From: an uncultured Sphaerochaeta sp.
Lineage (GTDB): Bacteria; Spirochaetota; Spirochaetia; Sphaerochaetales; Sphaerochaetaceae
Direction of reading: 5' to 3'
Assembly (NCBI RefSeq): GCF_963676285.1
Contig: NZ_OY781063.1
Location: 2,294,001 to 2,358,000 of the forward strand
DNA: 64,000 nt
In this document: positions 1 through 8,711 of the stretch, piece by piece
How positions within the stretch are numbered: position 1 is the stretch's first letter
How the letters are laid out: each line of letters begins with the position of its first letter
Notes under the pieces: generated by a model
The model's input: the letters and a program-made list of their open reading frames with translations, nothing else
The model's database searches: none
Told to the model about the DNA's origin: nothing
Translations under genes and position numbers: made by a program

Positions 1-1542
1 GCCGTCGAGGAAGCCTTGGAAGTCAACCAAGGTCTCAGAAAGCATGAGCCTGACGAAATTCTCGTCCTCCCGTTTGCAGTTCGTTTCAAGTTTTGTTTCA
101 AGGTTCTTGATGGTAAATATGGTAGCTTCTTTGCGAATTTGCCATACCTTGACGGTACCTTCCAACCGTTTGATGAAGAACCCTTCGGATCTGAATCCTT
201 CGATAATTGAGTGTCGGACGAAATCGGCTGCACGCTCTGTGGGAAATTCAAGTTCAATGGTGACGATGTCTTCCTCCTCAAGATGTTCAAGGGAATTGCG
301 GTACCCAGAGGCACCTCCCTTGAAGGCGAAGACGACCATGGGGGGAGCAGCCACTGAGGCAAGGAGCATGGTTACAACCGCCACACCAAACATGTCTTCA
401 CCGATGGCCCCTGTAGCCAGTCCGATACCTGCAACAATTAAAGTGACCTCACCACGGGGAAGCATGCCTGCCCCAATCCTGAAAGCACCACGGAGATTGA
501 ATCCCGCAAACAGGGCAGGAAGTCCGCATCCGAGTAGTTTTCCGATAAAGGCAATGCTGGCAAAGATAAGCCCAAACCCCAAAATCGGCTTGATCATGGA
601 AAAGTCTACCATCATGCCCATGACCGCAAAGAACATGGATACGAAGTAGTCGCTTACCGCATTGATGCGCTCGGAAATCTCAAAGGAAACATCAGTCTGG
701 GAAAGGGCCAGACCCATAATGTAAGCTCCGATGATCATGGCCAAGCCAACCATCTCTGACAAACCTGCAAGCAAGAGGGCGAGGCCAAACGTTATCTCGG
801 CTATCAGTTCCAAGGAATTGAGCCGTTTCAGCGAGCGGGTGATATGGGGCGCAATGACAATGCCTACGACCATACAGAGAGCCCAGAATCCGATGGCTTT
901 TCCTCCAACGGCTCCGATTGTCTGCCAGGCTATGGTACCCCCGTTCTGCTCCACTGTTGCGATTCCGACTACGATGGAGAGCAGGATGATACTGATGACA
1001 TCGTCTAGCACCGCGGCGGCAAGTATGGTTACACCTTCTGGAGTAGAGATTTTCTTTTTCTCATTCAAGATCCTTGCAGTAATTCCTATCGATGTTGCCG
1101 TACAGATGGTTCCTAAGAACAACGCTTCGGGATGCATGATCGAGTGAATGGATGGAATGAGTAGCACGGTAATTCCCGCCCCCAGGAAAAATGATACGAT
1201 TACTCCGCCGAGTCCAACGATTGACGCCTTTCCCGAGAACTTAATGAAAGTGGGGAGGTCTGTTTCGAGGCCTGAGGAGAACAGTAAAAAGATTGAGCCG
1301 ATCGTGGCAAAACCATACAGTTCGACCGATACCGGAATAGTTCCAGAGACCTTGGGAAACAACGGTCCGAGAGCACCCAATGGAATGGCTCCTAGCATGA
1401 ATGGTCCAATGATCATGCCTGCAATCAATTCTCCCAGTACCTTTGACTGTTTCAGTTTTTTTGAAAAGAACCAGCCCATAAATTTTGATGCAAGCAGGAT
1501 TACTCCCAGTTGCATTACCAACAACATCATTTCTTCAGACAT
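1..1542 (-). CDS. CPA2-family cation/proton antiporter (partial, C-terminus outside window)
   Basis: An open minus-strand frame starts at ATG 1542 (MSEEMMLLVMQLG) and runs 514 codons off the window start. The first ~390 residues are a chain of hydrophobic segments with antiporter-type sequence such as FLLFSSGLETD, LDDVISIILLS and GAYIMGLALSQT, the layout of KefB/NapA-like CPA2 exchangers that swap Na+ or K+ for protons across the inner membrane. After residue ~420 the chain turns soluble (EEDIVTIELEF), a likely regulatory tail. The start lies 13 bases after the stop of the EIIA-like gene, and its GGAG ribosome site overlaps that stop, so the two are co-transcribed and probably translationally coupled. 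EIIA could regulate the antiporter (inference). The family call is firm; the ion is not known. Confidence 0.85.
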   Translation of the reverse strand, partial: MSEEMMLLVMQLGVILLASKFMGWFFSKKLKQSKVLGELIAGMIIGPFMLGAIPLGALGPLFPKVSGTIPVSVELYGFATIGSIFLLFSSGLETDLPTFIKFSGKASIVGLGGVIVSFFLGAGITVLLIPSIHSIMHPEALFLGTICTATSIGITARILNEKKKISTPEGVTILAAAVLDDVISIILLSIVVGIATVEQNGGTIAWQTIGAVGGKAIGFWALCMVVGIVIAPHITRSLKRLNSLELIAEITFGLALLLAGLSEMVGLAMIIGAYIMGLALSQTDVSFEISERINAVSDYFVSMFFAVMGMMVDFSMIKPILGFGLIFASIAFIGKLLGCGLPALFAGFNLRGAFRIGAGMLPRGEVTLIVAGIGLATGAIGEDMFGVAVVTMLLASVAAPPMVVFAFKGGASGYRNSLEHLEEEDIVTIELEFPTERAADFVRHSIIEGFRSEGFFIKRLEGTVKVWQIRKEATIFTIKNLETKLETNCKREDENFVRLMLSETLVDFQGFLDG

Positions 1543-1555
1543 TAGTGTTTTTCTC

Positions 1556-2002
1556 CTACAGGCCGAATACTTCCAAGACTTCTTTCGGCGTCTTTGTTTC
1601 AAGCAAACGCTTACGGGTATCAGCGGTTTTTATAACTTTACTGATCTCGGCGAGGAACTGTACATGAGGTCCTACGCGGTCTATGGGAGATACCGTCATA
1701 ATAAATATCGTACTCGGTTCCCCGTCGAGAGCTTGAAAATCGACCCCTTCAGGTTTTAAACCGATACACGCCACCAGGTTTTTGACTGCTTTGGTTTTTA
1801 CATGGGGAATGGCAACTCCGTGCTGAATTCCGGTAGACATCTCTTTTTCCCTTGCCATGATTCCGGAAAAAACAGTTTCCACATCGGTGATTTTCCCATC
1901 GGCGACCAGGATTTCTAGCAGTTCCCTGATTATCTCTTCCTTTGTTCTTCCCTCAAGATGCATTTTAACGAGGGGAAGCGATAATATGTTTTTCAATTTC
2001 AT
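1556..2002 (-). CDS. PTS EIIA (fructose/nitrogen type) domain protein
   Basis: A stand-alone EIIA domain of the PtsN/FruA type. The motif GVAIPH carries the phospho-accepting histidine, near residue 67 from this start. I prefer ATG 2002 (MKLKNILSLP) because family members start with this strand and are about 150 residues; the frame stays open to TTG 2038, which would add 12 residues. Neither start has a good ribosome site. With no EIIB or EIIC nearby, a regulatory role, receiving phosphate from HPr or NPr, is more likely than sugar uptake. It is directly upstream of the antiporter gene. PtsN-like proteins are known to act on potassium transport in other bacteria, so control of the antiporter is plausible but unproven. 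Confidence 0.85.
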   Translation of the reverse strand: MKLKNILSLPLVKMHLEGRTKEEIIRELLEILVADGKITDVETVFSGIMAREKEMSTGIQHGVAIPHVKTKAVKNLVACIGLKPEGVDFQALDGEPSTIFIMTVSPIDRVGPHVQFLAEISKVIKTADTRKRLLETKTPKEVLEVFGL

Positions 2003-2592
2003 ACTACTTGTGATACCACTGTTGAGGATTTCACTCAAGGCGAAGAGGCAAAAAATGTACGAAAGAAGTGCATGTATAGTTCTTGGCCACCTTTTACACT
2101 CTGGTGGAAAAGGTTGTCATCGATTGCATTGCAAGGGTAAGCAAGCCGCAAAGGGGGGAGAAGTACAAAGCAATAGGTACAAGAACTACTGTTTCTCTCC
2201 TTACTTGCGAGAGGCGGGCTTAGCTATGGGTCCCGAATGATGGAAAGTATATGCAAGAAATGCGTACGCTGAACAATAAAGCGAAAGATATCTATTGATG
2301 TACTACAATTGAGGAGATGTTGTGGCTATATGATTGTCTGATAAATTACTTGTTAATAACAAGTTAGTAGCTATTCTTCATGTTTTTGTTGCGGAACTTA
2401 GGATATTTGTAAAGTAATTTCCATGCTTTGCTCTGTCTAACTCTTTTACCTAAGCATCGATCAAAGTATCTTCTACCGGTGAGTCCTTCGAAAGAGATTG
2501 GTTTCCTTCAGGTCATAAACGACCTTATCATAGTACGCTTAGCAGCCCCAGTGTGCGGCCTGGAGCAAATGCAGATCATTTTTTGTCTGTTC
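2003..2592. other. intergenic region upstream of the EIIA/antiporter pair
   Basis: About 590 bases without a convincing gene; plus-strand frames here look like chance. It should hold the promoter of the EIIA-antiporter pair and the end of the lipoprotein transcript. I see no clear terminator. The only ordered signals are the palindrome at 2348-2364 and short competing pairings near 2089-2116 (CCACC with GGTGG, CCTTTT with AAAAGG). Confidence 0.5.
2348..2364. promoter_or_regulatory. 17-base palindrome, possible operator
   Basis: ACTTGTTA, one central A, then TAACAAGT: perfect 8-base arms. Its symmetry and place about 350 bases upstream of the EIIA gene suggest a repressor site, but no regulator can be assigned. 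Confidence 0.35.
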
Positions 2593-5349
2593 TCATCTCT
2601 CATACTTCCCACTGAATACCTTCTTCAGTCCATCGCTGCTGGCAGGAATGAAGGGAGCTCCTTCACTTCCCACCACCCCTTCTGCAACCTCTGTGATGAG
2701 GTCTCCCATTGGGTCGAAGTCAAGACTGGGGTCTATCGTGAAGGATCCATCTCTCTGTACCGTAACCTCAATCTCAATTGCATCAGCTTGGGGAATCGAT
2801 GTAGTAAACGAGCCTGAGGCGTCCCCTGTGAAGGAAACACCTTCGCTGTCTACTGCCACAGAACCGGTTGCTGTTATCTGGGTTCCTTGATAGCTGGCAG
2901 TAGCCTCTCCTTTTGCCCCAAACCCATAGTCACTGACTGTGCCATCGCCGTTGAACCCTATTTTTCCTGTTACAGAGAGCTTGCCTTCAATTTTTGCTCC
3001 TCCTTTTCCTGCACCAAATTGATAGGAGAGAGAGCCATCATGCATACTTTTTCCGGTGAAATTATTCTTCGTGTACTGGTAGTCGAACCCAGGGCTTCCT
3101 TGTGTGGGAAGATTGAAACCAAGTTTGAGATCGGTTCGTGCGACTGAGATTCGCCCTGAAATCGGTACGAACGGGATATCGAGGTCTGTCCCATATGAGT
3201 CGAGTTTCTTGAACAGAGGGGATGAGGGAGGAATCTCTCCCGATTCAAAGCGTTTCTTTTCATAGTTGTTCTTTGCTTGTCTCTTCTGTTCTGTTTGCTC
3301 GATCGCTTCCTGCCTTGAATAGTCATCACCACACATTTCCTGGATCGGGTAGTAATCGAATGCACCATAGGCAAAGAGAACCCCTTCTAGGCCTGCCAGT
3401 ACTGCTTGGTCAATGGCTGAACGAAGTTCCTGATCCTTTAGCTGCCGGACCTCTGGGTCGCTGATCATAGCCACATGCTTGAATACATCTTCATAGAATG
3501 CTTTTGCATAGGGGGTGATTTTCTTGAGGTATTGGTGGGAAGCGTAGCTGGTCATCTGGTTCCAGTATGAAGAGCAGATGTCGTTCCATGTCTGTACTGC
3601 TTTCTTGCATTTATCCCCACTGAATTGCTCTTCGAGTCCATACAGGCTATATCCGGCTTGCTGTGCCATTCCTTGTAGATTCGTTATGAGTTTTCTGGTT
3701 AGCGAATTCAGGTACGATCCATAGGCATTATATTTGATCAGGTACTGGAGCATGTTGTAGCGCTGGATCAGAACATTGGTAGGATCGACATAGTCAGCAG
3801 GGTTGAGCTGGAAGATGACCATGGAAGGATCTCCCATGGTTGCAAGTTGTAAGCTGGAAGCAGTCCTGTTGTTCATGAGATCAAGTTCTGCCTTCATTGC
3901 TTGTTGCTCAAGATCTCCAGCATATGCATACACCTGATCCACTCCGCTTACCTGCACATTACCACCCATTGCATTGGCATATTTTTCCGGATGTGCTTCA
4001 AGTTCATCGAGATCGATGCCCTGGAAATCAATATTCATTCCCATACGCTCAAGGTCGGATATGAGATCTTTTGCGTATGAGGCTGATGCCTTTGTGGCAA
4101 ACATTGCCACTGATTCAGTGAGATCGGTAAGGGCCGCGATCCCATCGGGCTGGCGAATTGACTGCAAGGAGCCATAAGCAAGAACTGTATCGATCTTTGG
4201 GGGAGTATAGCTCCCTTCCGGTACCAGGTAGTCTATAAAGGTTCTGATCTTATTTCTCTCGTTCTGGTCCATGGAAGAGATGAACTCAGCCGCTGTCATG
4301 ATTGGTTGTTCGGCGATTGTCTCGATAGCTTTTTCATATTGCTCATCTGAGGCATCGAGAGGAACTTCTACTACATCGGAAACCTCTTCCAGCATCTCAG
4401 CTTCTTGCTTCATCATTGCAAACATAAGAGGACGATTCAGCATGGCATCTTCGAGAACTGCCCTAGATTTCAGGCGGAACCCCTGTTTCCAGTAGTATGA
4501 TGAAAGTCCTACTGCAGCATCCCAGGAAGAGGGATCTACCTCGAGTGCAACAAGAAAACAGCGTTTGGCTTCTTCATCAGCATCTTTTTCCAACAGGGCA
4601 GTGCCAAGGTTGATGAGGGGCAAAACGCTTCCGTATGTATAGGCTCCTTCTTCCAATGTAAGGGAGAGTGCATATCGGTAGATGGGCACAACCTCTTCTT
4701 GGGTTGTGCTTAGTGCTGTGGCGAGATTGCTCGCTGCAACTGCGTTCCTGCAGTCAAACGAGAAAGCTGCACAAGCCAATGCTTCTTTGAATGATTGGGA
4801 ATCTCCATAGAGTATTGCCATGGCCACCAATTCAGAGGATATTGGATGCCCAGAACTTCCTGAGAAATCGGGTTCAGATGGCAGTAACCTATTCAGTTCA
4901 GCACGGTCGTATGGACCCATGCTCTGTAGAGCTTTATGGTAGCAAAGAGAGGCTAGCTGTAGAATACTGGGTAAGTCGTAGGCCTTGGCTAACAATAGAG
5001 ATGGAGTGAGTTCCTCTTTGTTTGCTTGCTTTCTCTCCTGTTCGACCTCCAGGATTGCCTGTTGCATCGCATCTGTTTCTTCCTTGCTGGGAGTAGAGAC
5101 GGGAACGGGAAGAGGAGAGAAGGAAGGTGGCAGCATGATTTCAGGAAGGGTATAGGCAACCGTTTGCAGCTCATAGTTGCTCCCCATGTAGTGCTCCATT
5201 ACCTTTTCTTCGACTATCTTCGAAGTCTGGCATTCAATTGCTCTCGATGTAACAGCATCAAGGGAAGCCATACAACCGGTGAAGAGTAGTGACAGCATCA
5301 CAAGCATGAAAGATGCAATTCGTACATAAGAAAACCGTTTCCTATCCAT
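2593..5349 (-). CDS. large lipoprotein with helical repeats, unknown function
   Basis: 918 residues from ATG 5349, with a GGGAGG ribosome site just upstream. The N-terminus has a basic start, a hydrophobic stretch and the lipobox LLFTGC, so it is exported and lipid-anchored at about Cys26. Residues ~60-330 contain TPR-like helical pairs (for example NLGTALLEKDADEEAKRCFLVAL in shortened view: NLGTALL, KRCFLVAL). The middle (~380-700) is helical and unlike anything I can name. The last ~170 residues switch to glycine- and serine-rich beta repeats (GSLSYQFGAGKGG, GEATASYQGT, GSVAVDSEGV), like beta-solenoid or surface proteins. It stands alone. A surface or periplasmic scaffold is possible; I do not assign a function. 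Confidence 0.75.
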   Translation of the reverse strand: MDRKRFSYVRIASFMLVMLSLLFTGCMASLDAVTSRAIECQTSKIVEEKVMEHYMGSNYELQTVAYTLPEIMLPPSFSPLPVPVSTPSKEETDAMQQAILEVEQERKQANKEELTPSLLLAKAYDLPSILQLASLCYHKALQSMGPYDRAELNRLLPSEPDFSGSSGHPISSELVAMAILYGDSQSFKEALACAAFSFDCRNAVAASNLATALSTTQEEVVPIYRYALSLTLEEGAYTYGSVLPLINLGTALLEKDADEEAKRCFLVALEVDPSSWDAAVGLSSYYWKQGFRLKSRAVLEDAMLNRPLMFAMMKQEAEMLEEVSDVVEVPLDASDEQYEKAIETIAEQPIMTAAEFISSMDQNERNKIRTFIDYLVPEGSYTPPKIDTVLAYGSLQSIRQPDGIAALTDLTESVAMFATKASASYAKDLISDLERMGMNIDFQGIDLDELEAHPEKYANAMGGNVQVSGVDQVYAYAGDLEQQAMKAELDLMNNRTASSLQLATMGDPSMVIFQLNPADYVDPTNVLIQRYNMLQYLIKYNAYGSYLNSLTRKLITNLQGMAQQAGYSLYGLEEQFSGDKCKKAVQTWNDICSSYWNQMTSYASHQYLKKITPYAKAFYEDVFKHVAMISDPEVRQLKDQELRSAIDQAVLAGLEGVLFAYGAFDYYPIQEMCGDDYSRQEAIEQTEQKRQAKNNYEKKRFESGEIPPSSPLFKKLDSYGTDLDIPFVPISGRISVARTDLKLGFNLPTQGSPGFDYQYTKNNFTGKSMHDGSLSYQFGAGKGGAKIEGKLSVTGKIGFNGDGTVSDYGFGAKGEATASYQGTQITATGSVAVDSEGVSFTGDASGSFTTSIPQADAIEIEVTVQRDGSFTIDPSLDFDPMGDLITEVAEGVVGSEGAPFIPASSDGLKKVFSGKYER

Positions 5350-5709
5350 ACGGTTCCTCCCATACTTCTTCTGTTAAAAATCTGCAGGTAACTCTCTCTA
5401 TCTAATAAAAATGTAACAGAGGAATTGAGAATGCTCAACAAAATTTGAAGGTTACTAGTGATCAGTAACAGCATAAACTTGTAACTGGGCTTGGAGCGGA
5501 TCGGACAGAGGACAAGGCCAAGGAAGCGAAGATATCGAGATGTCTGAACTGACACGAACAAAGTCCATCAGTTCGATAGGCCGAAGAAAAGTAAAGATTT
5601 AAATGGTACAGATCACTAGTTTTTCCATAAGGTTTATGGATTTCTAGAAAGCGCACTGTATGCTGGGTACAAAAATCAGTGGGAGCCAAGCGCTCTCCAT
5701 AGGTAATTA

Positions 5710-5751
5710 ATTCTTGACAGCTCAGAAAAACGAGACTAAGCTGTCAAGAAT
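5710..5751. repeat. 13-bp perfect inverted repeat (hairpin)
   Basis: Arms ATTCTTGACAGCT (5710-5722) and AGCTGTCAAGAAT (5739-5751) are perfectly complementary with a 16-base loop. The left arm contains TTGACA, a perfect -35 box, at 5714-5719. It abuts the operator that follows, so it may be a promoter with a dyad site rather than a terminator; no T-run follows. Confidence 0.6.
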
Positions 5752-5766
5752 GTAACCGGTTACATT
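5749..5766. promoter_or_regulatory. LacI/GalR-family operator
   Basis: AATGTAACCGGTTACATT is a perfect 18-base palindrome with the central CG and flanking AACC/GGTT typical of LacI-GalR family operators. It lies about 500 bases before the first mannosidase and just after the TTGACA-containing hairpin, so it probably controls the mannosidase transcript. No LacI-family gene is in the window; the regulator would act from elsewhere. Confidence 0.65.
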
Positions 5767-6262
5767 ATCGGGGAAGGAGGCTTCTTGTACAAATTGTCAC
5801 TACTATATGAGCCCATCCTGGTTTGGTTGAAGCAGAGATTTTTTTTATCAGAAACTTGTCTGGATACGTAGGTTTCTTGATGCTCATATATTTCTTGCTT
5901 TGATGGGCTGCTATAAATGGATCAACCATGGTTGAAAGAACAATTCGATAGCAGGTTCATCCAAGAATACTTACAGCAACATCTTGTTCAAGACTTTAGC
6001 AGGTGATCATGATTGGTTCCTGATGATACTTCCTTAATGCTTTGTTTGATCAAGAGAGGTTGCATTCTCCATCGCTTGCTATGGTTTTGTTTTAAGGATT
6101 TTCACGATATCGTATGGAGATAATGGCAATTGCTTCAATAGCAGGGTAGTTTTCTGTTGTGTTTCTTGTTCTCATCTATGAAGATGTATTACTACAATCT
6201 TCATGATATTTGGTATTCCTAACTGTTCCTATTACTTCTCTACATACAAAGGAAAGGTGTTT

Positions 6263-8698
6263 ATGCATAAAGATTCTCTTACAATCCATCTGATTGGCAA
6301 TGCTCATATTGATATTCTCTGGCTCTGGAAATGGGAAGAAGGCGTACAAGAAATACGTTCTACGTTTGCTTCAGTCTTGGATAGGATCGAAGAACATGAT
6401 GATTTTGTATTTACCTCTGCTTGTGCATACTACTATGAGTTGGTTGAAAAAATTGATCCCTTGTTGTTTGGCAGAATTCAAGAGGCCGTGAAGAGCGGTA
6501 AGTGGTATATTGTAGGTGGATGGTGGTTGCAACCCGATTGTAATGCTCCCTCAGGAGAATCGTTCGTGCGTCAAGGACTGTATGGGCAAACGTATTTTGC
6601 TTCTCGGTTTGGAGTAATTGCAAAGCACGGCTATAATGTTGATTCTTTCGGCCATCATGGGAATCTTCCCCAAATACTCAAGAAAATGGAAATTGATACG
6701 TATACATACATGCGCCCAGGGGAACATGAAAAATCGATTGCAAAAAGCCTGTTTCAATGGAAAGGAATTGATGGAACCAAGGTGATGACATTTAGAATTC
6801 CTCCAAATTACAACAATGCCAGTGATTGGGGTGAAGGGCTGAAGGCGAAAATTGATGGATTGCGGGATCAAGCAGAAAAGGAATCTATTCCTTTAATGGG
6901 ATTCTACGGAGTGGGAAACCATGGCGGTGGCCCCACGAAAGAAAACTTGCGTACACTCGATACCCTTATCGATGAAGACGATTCGATAGGGTACAGCAGT
7001 GTGGGAAGATACTTCTCTCAGATTATCACTGCTGAAGGTCTTCCTATTGTGGAAGGTGACCTGCAATTCCATGCCATAGGATGTTACAGTGCATACAGTA
7101 TGATCAAGCGACTGAACAACAGTGCTGAGCACCTGTTGATGAGAACCGAGAAAATGATCTCAGTACTTTCAGCAATAGTTGAACCAGAGAAAGGTTCCTA
7201 TAAGATAATGAAGGAGTCTTGGAAGAAAGTATTGGTTAATCAATTCCATGATTCACTCGGTGGCTGTTCAATCCCAGAGGCTTACGATAAGGTAATTCAA
7301 TCGTACGGTTGGGCGATGGAAAGTGCTGATACCTTAGCATCCTTGAGTCTGCAGAAATTGGCTTCTAGAGTACGAACATTCCAGAGCGGGACAACTCTCC
7401 TTGTCTGGAATCCTCATCCCTGGAAGGTAACTGAATGCATTGATATAAATACAGTACCGACTTCTATTGTCAATGAAACTGGAGATGATGTTGTCTTTGA
7501 GATTGTACCAACTAATTCTATTGGGAATGAATATACCCATGCTGCTCGTGTCTGTGTACAGGCTCCTCCATTGGGTTACGCTGCATATCAACTAAACGAT
7601 ACGCAATCAAGGTTGGCTTCTGAACAGCTCCGCTCTCTTCAGTATGTGAGAACAACCACTAATGTAATTGAGGCAGGCACCTTCTCTTGTGAGATTGATC
7701 AAGAGACAGGGGCAATAGTTTCGTTAAGAAATGTAATAAATGGAAAGGAATATCTTGGACCAAAGGGAATCAGACCCTATGTTGTTGATGATGATTCTGA
7801 TACCTGGTCTCATGCTCTCTGTAGTTATCGAGGGAAACGGACACCCATGCAGCTTAAATCCTTCCAGATGGTGTCTTCTGGCCCAGTCTCAACTGAATAT
7901 GAAGTTACCTACCAGGGTGAACATAGCCTAGTGGTACTTAGGCTGAAACTGTACCAGCAACTCGACTATCTTGATCTTAGTACAAGAGTTCTCTGGCATG
8001 AGCACCAGAAATTGTTGCAACTTGTCATAGATACCCCTTTTGGCGATGAAGAAATCAACTGGAAGACGGAAATTCCCTATGGTGCAATAGCTCGTCCAAA
8101 GAATGGTAATGAGTATCCTGTGCAGCGGTGGAGTTGGATTGGTAGAAAAGATGGAGTAGGTCTTCTTGTCATAAACGATGGGGTTTATAGTGCAAGTGCA
8201 GAAGAAGGTGCCCTCCGATTAACATTGCTCAGAAGCCCCATTTTTGCACACCATGAGCCTGCACATCCAAGACCCGATCTGTATCCACGATATATGGAGC
8301 AGGGGGAACATCAGTTCCTGTTCCGACTTATTCCTCAAGGTGGAGAGCGTTCAGGAACTAATGACTTTGGTAGGGCTGCCCTCCAGTTCAATCAGAGGCA
8401 GCAGGTCTTGCTTGAGTCAATACACGGAGGGGAGTTGTCTCTTTCTTCCAGTTATTGTGAACTCGAAGGAGATGCTTCCTTGATCATCTCTACCATAAAG
8501 AGAAGTGAAGCTGATGATGGTTGGGTGATTCGTGTCTTTGAATCATCGGGTCAGGAAGCAAGAGGAATCTTGCATCTCCGTTGGCTTAGTATCTCAAAAC
8601 AGATTGTACAGAATTCGTTTGAATTGCAGACATATTTCGTTTCCGATACCTCAAAGTCCATCCTTGAGTGCAATTTGTTGGAACATCCATCACGTTAA
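6263..8698 (+). CDS. GH38 alpha-mannosidase
   Basis: Glycoside hydrolase family 38, 811 residues from ATG 6263. I take this start over ATG 6203 because AAGGAAAGG precedes it at the right distance and the protein then begins with the usual first beta strand, GNAHIDILWLW (about residues 12-22), whose His and Asp bind the catalytic zinc. NVDSFGHH near residue 128 holds the expected nucleophile Asp. GVGNHGGGPT and NQFHDSLGG are further family motifs. There is no signal peptide, so it acts in the cytoplasm, removing alpha-mannose from imported oligosaccharides. It lacks the N-terminal beta domain of its neighbour, which follows after 13 bases and is surely co-transcribed. Confidence 0.93.
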   Translation: MHKDSLTIHLIGNAHIDILWLWKWEEGVQEIRSTFASVLDRIEEHDDFVFTSACAYYYELVEKIDPLLFGRIQEAVKSGKWYIVGGWWLQPDCNAPSGESFVRQGLYGQTYFASRFGVIAKHGYNVDSFGHHGNLPQILKKMEIDTYTYMRPGEHEKSIAKSLFQWKGIDGTKVMTFRIPPNYNNASDWGEGLKAKIDGLRDQAEKESIPLMGFYGVGNHGGGPTKENLRTLDTLIDEDDSIGYSSVGRYFSQIITAEGLPIVEGDLQFHAIGCYSAYSMIKRLNNSAEHLLMRTEKMISVLSAIVEPEKGSYKIMKESWKKVLVNQFHDSLGGCSIPEAYDKVIQSYGWAMESADTLASLSLQKLASRVRTFQSGTTLLVWNPHPWKVTECIDINTVPTSIVNETGDDVVFEIVPTNSIGNEYTHAARVCVQAPPLGYAAYQLNDTQSRLASEQLRSLQYVRTTTNVIEAGTFSCEIDQETGAIVSLRNVINGKEYLGPKGIRPYVVDDDSDTWSHALCSYRGKRTPMQLKSFQMVSSGPVSTEYEVTYQGEHSLVVLRLKLYQQLDYLDLSTRVLWHEHQKLLQLVIDTPFGDEEINWKTEIPYGAIARPKNGNEYPVQRWSWIGRKDGVGLLVINDGVYSASAEEGALRLTLLRSPIFAHHEPAHPRPDLYPRYMEQGEHQFLFRLIPQGGERSGTNDFGRAALQFNQRQQVLLESIHGGELSLSSSYCELEGDASLIISTIKRSEADDGWVIRVFESSGQEARGILHLRWLSISKQIVQNSFELQTYFVSDTSKSILECNLLEHPSR

Positions 8699-8711
8699 AT
8701 AGGGGTATATG

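Larger units (their letters stand above)
5350..6262. other. long non-coding region with leader-like structure before the mannosidase operon
   Basis: About 900 bases between the lipoprotein start and the first mannosidase. It holds a long hairpin (5710-5751), a LacI-type operator (5749-5766) and crossing complementary segments (5805-5908). A 28-codon frame at 5785-5871 starts TTG after AAGGAGG (5774-5780) and could be a leader peptide. The part from 5910 to 6240 shows nothing I can name. Confidence 0.5.

Noticed and set aside
16..1759. Plus-strand open frames across the first 1.7 kb
   Set aside because: They are antisense to the antiporter and EIIA-like genes, which have clear family motifs on the minus strand.
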